Below are positions 15,627 to 24,132 of a DNA stretch of 45,544 nt, in pieces (the first letter of the stretch is position 1; each line of letters starts with the position of its first letter). The position numbers and the translations under genes were made by a program. Below the pieces are notes generated by a model. It saw only the letters and a list, made by a program, of their open reading frames with translations. It was not told the origin of the DNA and did not search any database. Origin of the DNA: Syntrophomonadaceae bacterium (lineage in GTDB: Bacteria > Bacillota > Syntrophomonadia > Syntrophomonadales > Syntrophomonadaceae); assembly GCA_028692415.1 (NCBI GenBank), contig JAQUXM010000004.1, forward strand, positions 6,863-52,406, in the 5' to 3' direction.

Positions 15627-16559
15627 GTGGCAGGAATATTGATTTATAGCGATAAAGACAAGCTGGCTCTGGAGTTGATCACTGCCGCCCATCAGATAGC
15701 TACGGTCCTGGGTCAGGAGATTAAAGCAGTGGCCATAAACAATGATGCGCAAGCACAAGTATTGGCTTCGGCCGGGGCTGATACATATATAATTAGTAAT
15801 GCCGAGATAGTTCAGGCTGATGTGGCAGCAGTTGCAGCTGCCCTGCAACAGACCGCTGAGCAGCTGGGGATAGATACCGTCCTGTTAGCTTCCAACCGTC
15901 GGGGCAAAGAACTGGCTGGCCGGCTGGCCCAGATCATGGGGGCGGGCTGCCTTACCGATATAGCGGGGATAAAGGTGGCAGATAATAAAATAGAGTGCCA
16001 GCGTAATGCGCTGGGTGGGGCTACGGTTGCTATCCAGTACATTGCGGCGCCGCGCAAGGTAATTGCTATTATGCCCCGGGCTTTTGAACCCGCCGGAGCT
16101 GGCACGGGCAAAATCAGTCACTTGGATGTTGCGGCCAGATCATCAGGGGTAAAAATGCTGGAGCTAAAGGAAAAAAGCAGTGATAGTGTGGACATAGAAG
16201 GTGCCAATATATTGGTGGCGGTTGGGGAAGGGCTTAACAGCCAGGGAGACCTGGGCATGGTTGAAACCCTGGCTCAAAAACTGGGAGGTGTAATAGCCTG
16301 TTCCAAACCAGTGGCTACCGATAAGAAATGGTTGCCGGAAGATAGAATAATTGGACTTTCCGGGAAGAAATGCAAACCGGAATTGGCGGTATTATTGGGG
16401 ATTTCCGGGCAGGTGCAGTTTACCGTAGGCATACGCGATGCTAAAACCATAGTAGCAGTCAATACCGATGAAAATGCGCCGGTCAATCAGATGGCCGACT
16501 ATATTCTGAATGCTGATCTGCATGAGGTTGTGGCTGGGTTAAACAAAGCTTTGGCATAG
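15627..16559 (+). CDS. etfA: Electron transfer flavoprotein alpha subunit (FixB-like)
   Basis: 310-aa ETF alpha subunit. The N-terminal half is the ETF alpha/beta domain (LLASNRRGKELAGRLAQIMG); the C-terminal FAD domain runs from about residue 195. The FAD segment reads KKWLPEDRIIGLSGKKCKPE, nearer FixB than ordinary EtfA (usual VGQTG). GISGQVQFTVG has Phe where the family nearly always has His (GISGxxQHxxG), a residue near the flavin that stabilises the semiquinone. ADYILNADL keeps the usual end. GTG 15627 has GGGAGG 8 nt upstream. The gene is followed within 4 nt by a 90-bp perfect palindrome. Confidence 0.93.
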   Translation: MAGILIYSDKDKLALELITAAHQIATVLGQEIKAVAINNDAQAQVLASAGADTYIISNAEIVQADVAAVAAALQQTAEQLGIDTVLLASNRRGKELAGRLAQIMGAGCLTDIAGIKVADNKIECQRNALGGATVAIQYIAAPRKVIAIMPRAFEPAGAGTGKISHLDVAARSSGVKMLELKEKSSDSVDIEGANILVAVGEGLNSQGDLGMVETLAQKLGGVIACSKPVATDKKWLPEDRIIGLSGKKCKPELAVLLGISGQVQFTVGIRDAKTIVAVNTDENAPVNQMADYILNADLHEVVAGLNKALA

Positions 16560-16562
16560 TGG

Positions 16563-16652
16563 ACAAGGGGACGGCATGACAAGGGGACGGTTCTCCTGTC
16601 AGGAAATATTTCCTGACAGGAGAACCGTCCCCTTGTCATGCCGTCCCCTTGT
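16563..16652. repeat. 90-bp perfect palindrome, GGGGACGGTTCTCC family
   Basis: 16563-16607 is the exact reverse complement of 16608-16652, 45-bp arms with no loop, centre GGAAATATTTCC. Within each arm ACAAGGGGACGG occurs twice, 17 nt apart, so the arm itself contains a duplication. It begins 3 nt after the etfA stop. As RNA it would form a very stable hairpin and could end the etf transcript, although no T run follows. Its core is nearly identical to the 5113-5178 palindrome. Confidence 0.97.
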
Positions 16653-16684
16653 GTCACTTGCGAATGAAGCTTATCTGAGCTATA

Positions 16685-17152
16685 TTGTTAGAGAATCACA
16701 GAAAGGCAGTGGGAAAATTGGAGGTAAGCCTGGGAATATACGCCGGGGTCATCTTTGCACTTTACTCAATATATTTCAGTAAAATAATCAAGGGCAAGCC
16801 TGAGGAGTTTGAATTGGAGATGCTGCAAGCCCTGGCCAATTGGATGATAGCCACCGGGGTTAAAAGCCAATCTCAAATATGGTTTATGCTCATTTCTTCG
16901 CTGATTCTTGAGGCCACCTATTTTGTTCTAGTGTTAACGCTAGTCAGCAACCCATTTATATTGTATTTTACCTGGCTGTTTATTGGTATTGAAACCGTTC
17001 ATATAGCAATTCTCTTTATGGCTTTTTATCGCTTTTTCCATACCCGGCTGCTGCTCAAAGATATCTTTAAATGGAGATTGGAAAGAGTAAGTGCGCAATT
17101 CTTTTTCACCCATTCCCTGCTGCTTATTATCTACATGCTCTTTATTCAGTAA
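16685..17152 (+). CDS. Four-helix membrane protein, unknown
   Basis: 155-aa hydrophobic protein that I do not recognise. Four membrane segments are visible: GIYAGVIFALYSIYF, IWFMLISSLILEATYFVLVL, a third in ILYFTWLFIGIETVHIAILF, and a last in FFFTHSLLLIIYMLFIQ at the C-terminus. A cytoplasmic loop (KIIKGKPEEFELEMLQALAN) separates segments 1 and 2. The start is uncertain: TTG 16685, GTG 16709 and TTG 16718 are in frame and none has a strong Shine-Dalgarno. It stands between the etfA palindrome and the convergent germination genes. No function is proposed. Confidence 0.75.
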   Translation: MLENHRKAVGKLEVSLGIYAGVIFALYSIYFSKIIKGKPEEFELEMLQALANWMIATGVKSQSQIWFMLISSLILEATYFVLVLTLVSNPFILYFTWLFIGIETVHIAILFMAFYRFFHTRLLLKDIFKWRLERVSAQFFFTHSLLLIIYMLFIQ

Positions 17153-17197
17153 AAAACACTGATTGGGGCTCATGACAAGGAGCAAAAGAAGCTTGCC

Positions 17198-18337
17198 CTA
17201 GGTTAATTCACCCACATTTTTCAGCTTCATTTTAACCTTAACTTTAATGTCAAGGTTTTCAATGAAACCACTCTGGTCCACCTGGTTCTGAAATTCTTTT
17301 CTCCATTTAGCCAGTATATATTTGTTTATGTCTATACAATCAACTTTGTACTCCTGCTGCATTTTCTCAATGAACTTCATGCAATCTGATTTCGTATCCG
17401 CCGCAATCTGATTTTCTATCATTTTATGTAAATCCGGGTTTTGAATAAAGTTCTTATTAAATTCGTGTTCGATCAGGCTTCCTTTCAGATAGACCGTAAT
17501 CAGGTAGCTAAACTTATCTCCGTTACAATCCATCTTGACCTTGCGACCACCACAACACACATCTACTGATCCCTTATCTAAGATCTGACCATCCTTTTTT
17601 ATAATATAGGGTATATTGCCGGATGCTTCAATGCCCCGCAGCATTACCAGTGAACGGCTTTCATCCAGATTCGCTTTGCCGATCATTTTATCCTTTTTAA
17701 AAATGGCTGTACCTGTGACTTCAACTTTTTGGTTTTTTAAGGTTAATAACGGCATAATGGGATTTTTCCCTGGGGCGCGATTAACCCCAAACTGGTACAA
17801 GGTAGTGGAAGGAATAAAACTACGTTTTTCAGATTGCTTTAAAACTCCTTTAAGGTATTCCCCCATATTTGAGTAATCTTTGATAGGGGCACGCAGAACA
17901 TCTTCCCCCCGCCCTTCGGCAACCGCGAAATTCTCGGTTTTAGGAATTTGAGCTCCCCGGAATAGGGCTTCAACCATATTGTTTATGCCGGCCCGGGCCA
18001 GATCTTCCCCCAGAATAATTACTGCTGCAACTCCGGCCGAATATGTTCCCGGTGAAGAATAAGGCTTCTGACCACGGGCATTGCCGATTAAGATTCCGGT
18101 TGTTCTCTCAATTCTAAAGGGCTTTTTAACATCCTGAGCCAAGTTGGGAATTATAACTGTCAAATCAACCAACGGCTCACCTTGGTTCTGCCTTGCTGCA
18201 GCGATTGAGCTTTCATGCAAGTCATAAGCCCCGGTAGCTGGAAAACTCACCTTATTTACATCACGATAATCCCAACAACCTGAAATGCTAAAGACCAGAA
18301 ATACTATGACGAAGACCAGCAACAGCTTTTTAAACAA
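17198..18337 (-). CDS. gerKC: Spore germination lipoprotein, Ger(x)C family (first set)
   Basis: 379-aa C subunit of a GerA-type germinant receptor. The lipoprotein signal is FLVFSISGCWDYRD with Cys at the ISGC lipobox, and WDYRDVNKV right after it is the family hallmark. GARGQKPY-like NARGQKPYSSPGTYSAGVAA and GTAIFKKDKMIGKANLDESR are further family motifs. It ends with the usual VKVKMKLKNVGE. The start overlaps the stop of the upstream B-subunit gene by 8 nt. Gene symbol is by family analogy; the germinant is unknown. It is clearly a close paralogue of the C gene at 21147. Confidence 0.93.
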   Translation of the reverse strand: MFKKLLLVFVIVFLVFSISGCWDYRDVNKVSFPATGAYDLHESSIAAARQNQGEPLVDLTVIIPNLAQDVKKPFRIERTTGILIGNARGQKPYSSPGTYSAGVAAVIILGEDLARAGINNMVEALFRGAQIPKTENFAVAEGRGEDVLRAPIKDYSNMGEYLKGVLKQSEKRSFIPSTTLYQFGVNRAPGKNPIMPLLTLKNQKVEVTGTAIFKKDKMIGKANLDESRSLVMLRGIEASGNIPYIIKKDGQILDKGSVDVCCGGRKVKMDCNGDKFSYLITVYLKGSLIEHEFNKNFIQNPDLHKMIENQIAADTKSDCMKFIEKMQQEYKVDCIDINKYILAKWRKEFQNQVDQSGFIENLDIKVKVKMKLKNVGELT

Positions 18338-19427
18338 GCATCTTACCTCCCCGCATGAATGCTGCCAGATGATAGAGCAGGGGATAGCCTAGTCCTATTA
18401 TTAGAAAGCCATAACCCGCATAATCCCATAATTTGAAAACTGACAAAAGATTATGGGGGAGAAGCGCAAGTATATATATAGCCAAAGCAATGAACATCAA
18501 AGCATATGTATTATATTTTTTCTCATCAATTTTCAGGAGCTGGCTCAAGGATAGGGAAGCGGCAAATCCCATATTAACTGCCGGCCGTGCTCCCATACCC
18601 ATCCAAAAAACTAAAAATATAAATTCCAAACGTTCAAGCACTGGTACTTGACTGACCTTCAAGAGCATCAGGCCCGGCCATAGTATTCTTTGCAGATTGT
18701 TAACCCCAAAGACCAATAGGCAAGTTATTACCATGGCCAGGTATAATAGCGTGGTGATGCAAACTGCGATTAATCCAGCTTTGAGCACCTCCTCCTGCTT
18801 GTTGACCAGAGAATAGAATACTAAAAGCACTTCGGTCCCGGCAAAAGAATAAGCAGTGGTCAAAGCTCCTCGGGCAATGCCCTTAAGGCCTGCTTCACCG
18901 ACCGGTAAAATATTGGTGTAGTCGGCTTGCCCGACTGGTATTATCAAAATAAAAAGCAGCAACACCCCAAAATAAAAAAGTATTTCATTTAACCTGGCCA
19001 ATACTCTTACTCCCTTGCTGCCGATATAGACAATACTGATAGTTATAAATAGCAATACTACAGCCAGCGGGGTTTTGGGCAATAAATATAAATTGGCTAT
19101 TTCAGCAAAAGATCGTACCACCAGTGATTCGAATAATAAGACATAAGCAATGAAAAGAATTATAAGGACCGACCCGACATTTTTGCCAAACAACCCTAGG
19201 GCCATTTGGGTAAAACCCATTTGTGGCATCCGCCGGCCCAGACGTTCGATCAGGAATACCGACAGAAAAGGAATAATAGCCCCTAGAACTACCGAAATCC
19301 AAGCATCTTCTCCAGCCTTGCCGGAGACCATCCGCGGTAAGGCGAAAATGCCCGCCCCAATTTGGGAACCAATAATAACGAAGATTAACTGTTTACTGGT
19401 GATCGTGGAACTGGTTTTATCTTTCAT
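18330..19427 (-). CDS. gerKB: Spore germination permease, GerAB/GerKB family (first set)
   Basis: 365-aa integral membrane protein of the amino acid-polyamine-organocation fold, the B subunit that binds the germinant in GerA-type receptors. About ten membrane segments are visible. The start ISSKQLIF-like (ITSKQLIFVIIGSQIGAGIF) with the GxGIF motif and LPRMVSGKAGEDAWISVVLG are family hallmarks. PLLYHLAAFMRGGK is the C-terminal end. Its start codon touches the stop of the A gene and its stop overlaps the C gene start by 8 nt, the tight A-B-C coupling usual for ger operons. Confidence 0.93.
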   Translation of the reverse strand: MKDKTSSTITSKQLIFVIIGSQIGAGIFALPRMVSGKAGEDAWISVVLGAIIPFLSVFLIERLGRRMPQMGFTQMALGLFGKNVGSVLIILFIAYVLLFESLVVRSFAEIANLYLLPKTPLAVVLLFITISIVYIGSKGVRVLARLNEILFYFGVLLLFILIIPVGQADYTNILPVGEAGLKGIARGALTTAYSFAGTEVLLVFYSLVNKQEEVLKAGLIAVCITTLLYLAMVITCLLVFGVNNLQRILWPGLMLLKVSQVPVLERLEFIFLVFWMGMGARPAVNMGFAASLSLSQLLKIDEKKYNTYALMFIALAIYILALLPHNLLSVFKLWDYAGYGFLIIGLGYPLLYHLAAFMRGGKMLV

Positions 19428-21001
19428 TAATCGTTTTCCTCACCGGTATTTCCCTGCCTTTGTGGGTTATGTGAAGGTATGGAAACGGGGCGTTTGTTCA
19501 TTTTCCACATAAATGTACGGATAAAGGTGTCTTTAAGGTCGGAGAAACGGGTGGGAGCCAAGGGACTAAAATAAGGAACTCCCATGCTTTCCAGGCTGAC
19601 CAGATGGGTCAGAAAAATAATTGCCCCAAAGGAAAGACCAAACAACCCAAAGCTTGCGGCCAGCATCATCATGGGCAGTCTTATTATTCGAGTGGATAAT
19701 ACCAAGCTTGATGCAGGAAGAGCATAGGTGCAGATGACCGATACCGAGATAATAAGAATAACAATGGGACTGGCTAATTTGGCAGTAATGGCTGCCTGAC
19801 CTAGTATAATACCCGAAACTACGCCAACTGTTTGACCAATCTGTTGGGGAAGACGTAACCCCGCCTCAATAACCAGTTGGATTATGATTTCCATGATTAA
19901 GGCCTCGACTACTACGGGAAAGGGAACCGCCACGCGGGCTTTAGAGAAGCTGATTAACAAATCATAGGGAAGCAACTCCGGTTGATAGCTAAGAAGCGCA
20001 ATATATGAGGCTGGAAGACTCACTGCGACAATCCAGGCAACATATCGCATTAACCTAATGTAACTGGAAAATAGGGTTCGCTCGTAATAATCTTCGGGGG
20101 CCTGCAAAAACTGCACAAAAAGGGCTGGGACCGCCAAGGCCAATGGAGTATTATCGACTATTATCACTACCCGTCCCTCAAGTAAATAAGGTACCAGCTT
20201 ATCAGGTCGTTCGGAGGAATAAACTTGAGGAAACAAACTCGATGGGTCGTCTTCAATGAATTGCTCCACATAACCGGAGGCAACAATCCCGTCAATATCC
20301 ATCTGATTGATACGATCTTTGACTTTCTGAACAATTTGGGGGTCGGCTATATCGTCAATGTATAATATAGCTACCTCAGTACGGGTCCTACGGCCCACCA
20401 GGGTTTTTTCCACCACCAGGTTGGGGTCCCGCAGCCGGCGCCGGATCAGAGCAATATTTACATCTACCCTTTCTATAAAACCTTCCCGGGAACCCCGCAT
20501 CGTCTGTTCAGCCGGAGGCACATCAATATTTCTGGATTTACCGCCATGAATATCTATGGCCAGTACATCATCAAGGCCATCAAACATTAAAATAGTAATA
20601 CCATCAAATATCGTTTGTACCAGAGAAGATAGATTAGCTATTTTGGCGATACGGCTTGCAGTTATGGACGTCTTATAGATGGTTTCGATTAGAGTATGGG
20701 AGCCCGAGGTTAATAAATCCTCCCTATCACAATTCAGCATCAATGGTTTGAGTATATGGAGGTTGAGAATCTCAATATCTATCACTTGATTTATATAGAC
20801 AGCAACTGCCTCCAGGCGCGGATTACCCTCCAAATAAAAGGAATGGGTTATAATGTCATAGTTTTTTTCAATATAGGGCTTTAAGAGCTGCATTTTTTCA
20901 GACAGAGCTACCGGAAGTTTGGTATCCGGTATATTTTTTATACTTCTATCCCGTGCATCTGCAGTTGGCGGTGTTTTTCTGGGTCTTATCTTCATAATCA
21001 T
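19427..21001 (-). CDS. gerKA: Spore germination protein, GerAA/GerKA family
   Basis: 524-aa A subunit of a GerA-type germinant receptor, located in the spore inner membrane. A soluble N-terminal part (about 1-280) contains IIRRRLRDPNLVVEKTLVGR-type motif (ALIRRRLRDPNLVVEKTLVG) and EQFIEDDPSSLFPQVYSSER. The membrane domain follows from about residue 285 (EGRVVIIVDNTPLALAVPAL), with PFPVVVEALIMEIIIQLVIE and QTVGVVSGIILGQAAITAKL. The track start ATG 21001 has AGGAG only 4 nt away; ATG 20995 is a good alternative. It is the only A gene for two B and two C genes in this window. Confidence 0.95.
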   Translation of the reverse strand: MIMKIRPRKTPPTADARDRSIKNIPDTKLPVALSEKMQLLKPYIEKNYDIITHSFYLEGNPRLEAVAVYINQVIDIEILNLHILKPLMLNCDREDLLTSGSHTLIETIYKTSITASRIAKIANLSSLVQTIFDGITILMFDGLDDVLAIDIHGGKSRNIDVPPAEQTMRGSREGFIERVDVNIALIRRRLRDPNLVVEKTLVGRRTRTEVAILYIDDIADPQIVQKVKDRINQMDIDGIVASGYVEQFIEDDPSSLFPQVYSSERPDKLVPYLLEGRVVIIVDNTPLALAVPALFVQFLQAPEDYYERTLFSSYIRLMRYVAWIVAVSLPASYIALLSYQPELLPYDLLISFSKARVAVPFPVVVEALIMEIIIQLVIEAGLRLPQQIGQTVGVVSGIILGQAAITAKLASPIVILIISVSVICTYALPASSLVLSTRIIRLPMMMLAASFGLFGLSFGAIIFLTHLVSLESMGVPYFSPLAPTRFSDLKDTFIRTFMWKMNKRPVSIPSHNPQRQGNTGEEND

Positions 21002-21071
21002 ATGTCTCCTGAACAGTTTGTATTATCTTTCCCAGGGCAGACTTGACTATGCAGGGAAGGGGCGTCAAAGA

Positions 21072-21116
21072 GGCAGGCATGGGGACGGTTCTTTTGCCTG
21101 CATCCCCATGCCTGCC
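21072..21116. repeat. Hairpin repeat between germination genes
   Basis: GGCAGGCATGGGGA (21072-21085) pairs exactly with TCCCCATGCCTGCC (21103-21116); the 17-nt loop contains CGGTTCTTTTGCCTGC. Same GGGGACGGTTCT family as 3445, 5113 and 16563. It lies between the upstream C gene and the A gene, so it may terminate or attenuate transcription between the B-C pair and the A-B-C set. Confidence 0.85.
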
Positions 21117-21146
21117 GTCCCCCGTACAGCCTCCACTATGCCTTAT

Positions 21147-22283
21147 CTAGGTTAGCTCCCCGGTGTTTTTTAGTTTCATTTTAACTTCGACCTCAATATT
21201 TACATTTTCAATAAATTCCTGATCGACTTTATCCTCCAATTCTTTTCCCCATCTAGCCACGGCGTATTTGCTAATATCGATGCAGTCTATTCTATACTCT
21301 TGCTGCATTTTGCTAATAAATTTATAACAATCTTTTTTAACATCGGAAGCTATTTGACTTTCTATCATTTGTTGCAAATTCTCATTTTCGGTAAAAAGCT
21401 TGCCGAATTGATGTTCGATAAGATTTCCTTCCAGCATAACAATTATTAGAAAATTAATATCGTCACCATTACGTTCTACTTTAACTTTGCGCTTATTGCT
21501 TGCATCCACCGAACCTCTATCTAATATGATGCCGTTTCGTTTAATCGTAAACGCTACATTGCCTGTTGCCTTAATACCCCGCAGCAGCATCAGTGAGCGG
21601 GTCTCAGTTAAATTGGCCTTGCCGATCATGCGGTCTTTTTTGAAAATAGCCGTACCGGTAACCTCAGCTTTTTTATTTTTTTGTTTTATTAGGGGCATGA
21701 TGGGATTTTTGCCTGGGCCTTGCCAAACTTCAAAGTTGTGTAAAGTAGTGGCTGGGATAAAACCACGTCTTTCAGATTTTTGCAGTATTCCCTTAAGATA
21801 ATCTGCCATACTGAGGTAATCCTCCACGGGAGCCTCTAAGATGCCGTCTCCCCTTCCTTCACTAATTGCGAAATTTTGGATACTTGGACTCAGGGCTCCC
21901 CGAAACAGCGCTTGAAAAATATTATTTAACCCGGTTCCGGCCAAATCTTCACCTACAATTATTATCCCGGTGGCCCCCGGCGAATATGTCCCGGTTGAGG
22001 TATAGGGTTTTTGCCCCCGTGCATTGCCAACCGTGACTCCAGTTGTTTTTTCAATTCTAAATTTTAATGTGGCGTTTTGGGCCAGATTAGGAAGAATAAC
22101 CGCTAGATCTATCAGCTGCTCTTGGTTTGCCTCATCGCGCAAAGCCCTAAGGCCAACTTCATGCAGGTCATAGGCAGCAGCCAGGGGGAAATCAATCCGG
22201 TTGACATCCCGATAGTCCCAGCATCCCGCAAGCATAACCAGCTGAATTCCCAGCAGGATAAGCAGTACGCATCTTCTAAACAT
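21147..22283 (-). CDS. gerKC: Spore germination lipoprotein, Ger(x)C family (second set)
   Basis: 378-aa C subunit with lipobox QLVMLAGCWDYRDVNRI. By eye most residues match the C protein at 17198 in the central region (NARGQKPYTSTGTYSPGATG; GTAIFKKDRMIGKANLTETR), so the two arose by duplication. It overlaps the upstream B gene by 8 nt exactly as in the other set. The next downstream gene is the single A gene, separated by 145 nt holding the hairpin repeat. Confidence 0.93.
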   Translation of the reverse strand: MFRRCVLLILLGIQLVMLAGCWDYRDVNRIDFPLAAAYDLHEVGLRALRDEANQEQLIDLAVILPNLAQNATLKFRIEKTTGVTVGNARGQKPYTSTGTYSPGATGIIIVGEDLAGTGLNNIFQALFRGALSPSIQNFAISEGRGDGILEAPVEDYLSMADYLKGILQKSERRGFIPATTLHNFEVWQGPGKNPIMPLIKQKNKKAEVTGTAIFKKDRMIGKANLTETRSLMLLRGIKATGNVAFTIKRNGIILDRGSVDASNKRKVKVERNGDDINFLIIVMLEGNLIEHQFGKLFTENENLQQMIESQIASDVKKDCYKFISKMQQEYRIDCIDISKYAVARWGKELEDKVDQEFIENVNIEVEVKMKLKNTGELT

Positions 22284-23376
22284 ACATTCTCACCCCGCCG
22301 CGCCAGAATGCTGCCAAATGGTAAAGCAAGGGATAGCCCACTCCCATAACAAAAAAACCATAGCCGGCATACTCAGCCAGCTTGAAAGCTGCCAGAACAT
22401 CATGTGGCAGCAAGGCCAGTATAAATATGCCCAACCCGACAAAAACCAGAGAATATATGTGGTATTTTTGCTCGTCTATCCTTAATAACTGGCTTAAGGA
22501 TAGAGAAGCCGCAAAGCCCATGTTAATAGTCGGCCGTGCTCCGGTCCCCAGCCATACAAACAGGAATATGAACTCCAAACGCTCAATTACCGGTATTTGC
22601 GCAACCTTTAGCAATACCAGTCCCGGCCAGATTATTTTTTGCAGACCATAAGTTCCAAAAACCAGTTCACCAATGATAACCATGGCGCAAAACAAAGCTG
22701 TTACTATTCCGATAGCTGTCAACCCTGCTTTCATAACTTCTTCCTTCTTGTTCACCAATGTATAAAAAACCAGGAGTATTTCAGTACCGGCAAAGTAATA
22801 GGCGGAAGTAAAAGCTCCCTGGGCAATTCCTTTCAATCCCGACTCGCCTACCGGTAAAAGGTTGGTATAGTCTGATTGTCCTAAAGGTAATAACAAGAAC
22901 ATGAAAGATAATAGAAGCAGGTAAAACATGAATTCATTTATCCTCCCCAGTACCCTTGCTCCTTTGCTTCCGATATATATAATGGTGAATATGTACATCA
23001 ACAAAACTACGGTCAGTGGTGTTTTTGGCAAAAGATATAGTTTGGTAACTTCGGCATATATTCGTACTACTAGGGATTCAAAAGCTATTACATAGGCAAT
23101 AAAAAGTATTATAAGGAAGGACCCTATATATTTGCCGAACAAAGCAGTTGTCATCTGGATAAAGTTTTGGTCCGGCATCCGTTTGCCCAAGCGTTCAATT
23201 AAATACAGCGAAATAATCGGAATTATGGCACTTAGGATTACCGCTATCCAGGCATCTTTGCCAGCATATTCGGATACCACGCGGGGCAGGCTGAATACTC
23301 CTAAACCAAATTGGGCCCCGATAATAACGAATATTAATTGCTTGCTGCTAATCATGGAGCCCGTTTTATCTTTCAT
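22276..23376 (-). CDS. gerKB: Spore germination permease, GerAB/GerKB family (second set)
   Basis: 366-aa permease-like B subunit, paralogous to the protein at 18330: ISSKQLIFVIIGAQFGLGVF and LPRVVSEYAGKDAWIAVILS at the start, PLLYHLAAFWRGG at the end. The GxGxF stretch reads GLGVF instead of GAGIF, a substitution in the first unwound helix that may alter ligand choice (inference). GGAGGAGAG on the minus strand precedes the ATG. It is the first gene of the B-C-A-B-C run; any A subunit for it must be the shared one or lie elsewhere. Confidence 0.93.
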   Translation of the reverse strand: MKDKTGSMISSKQLIFVIIGAQFGLGVFSLPRVVSEYAGKDAWIAVILSAIIPIISLYLIERLGKRMPDQNFIQMTTALFGKYIGSFLIILFIAYVIAFESLVVRIYAEVTKLYLLPKTPLTVVLLMYIFTIIYIGSKGARVLGRINEFMFYLLLLSFMFLLLPLGQSDYTNLLPVGESGLKGIAQGAFTSAYYFAGTEILLVFYTLVNKKEEVMKAGLTAIGIVTALFCAMVIIGELVFGTYGLQKIIWPGLVLLKVAQIPVIERLEFIFLFVWLGTGARPTINMGFAASLSLSQLLRIDEQKYHIYSLVFVGLGIFILALLPHDVLAAFKLAEYAGYGFFVMGVGYPLLYHLAAFWRGGVRMYV

Positions 23377-23515
23377 TGCTATTACTTCTCTCCTCCGGTA
23401 TTTTTACGAAGCGTTCTATCCCGTTATTGATACTGATCATTGCTTAGCTTCGATCGGATGAGTTTGTTTTTTTCTACTTGATGCCGCGACATAGGGAGAC
23501 GTTATTGTTGTGTCA

Positions 23516-24007
23516 TCACTTCTTCGGTTTTGCGGCGGTATTAATGGTATTGGAAAGAAAGAGGGGGATGAAATCATCCGCTTGCTTTACTCCTATTACA
23601 GCATAATAAGCAGTACCGGGAATTGATTGAAAATGACAGGTACCACTGAGATCACTGATTGGAAGCTCATAACTATTGGGCTGTAAACGGGAATCATGCA
23701 AGCGGATTAAGAGGTCTTCATAATCCAAAGCGGCTCCAAATTCGTCTAGGATTTCTTGCCAGGTAGATGGTTTGATATTCCAAGAAGCCAGGATATATTT
23801 GGAATGGGCACTGAGCTTTAATTCATTTTCTTCCGGCATTGCTCTGACCGGTTCAACGTATTTAAACAACTCGCCGGCAGTCTCAAAATCGTACTTTCTT
23901 TGCGGGGTAGTTTCTGGGTGATCTGGTTTTTTAGGATTGGACAATATCCAGTAGACCATCAAGATCAAAACTGCCGTAACCAGTAATATGAATACCAATG
24001 GGATCAT
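23516..24007 (-). CDS. Membrane-anchored DUF4912-like protein
   Basis: 163-aa protein with an N-terminal membrane segment (IPLVFILLVTAVLILMVYWI) followed by a proline-rich stretch and a soluble domain. The domain features SKYILASWNI, LLIRLHDS, and the end AYYAVIGV...FIPLFLSNTI. These recall the DUF4912 family (a W-x-hydrophobic strand, then Y.aelG......F.PL.rSN.V), which is often found in sporeformers; the match is by eye only. Gene direction is the same as the germination cluster 140 nt downstream, so co-transcription is possible. Confidence 0.72.
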   Translation of the reverse strand: MIPLVFILLVTAVLILMVYWILSNPKKPDHPETTPQRKYDFETAGELFKYVEPVRAMPEENELKLSAHSKYILASWNIKPSTWQEILDEFGAALDYEDLLIRLHDSRLQPNSYELPISDLSGTCHFQSIPGTAYYAVIGVKQADDFIPLFLSNTINTAAKPKK

Positions 24008-24132
24008 TTTACCACCTCCTGTTTAAGTTTAGTATTCCCCGAAAAATTAACAAAATGCCGGGTGTTCTCCAAGAAAGCACTAAAAATGCGGGATAAGGTG
24101 TATAATAAATACGGCAAGGGAGGAGTCAACTT

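Noticed and set aside
16561-16660. Insertion sequence ends or transposase remnant
   Set aside because: The palindromes have no associated transposase ORF and no target duplication was recognised, so they are listed as repeats only.
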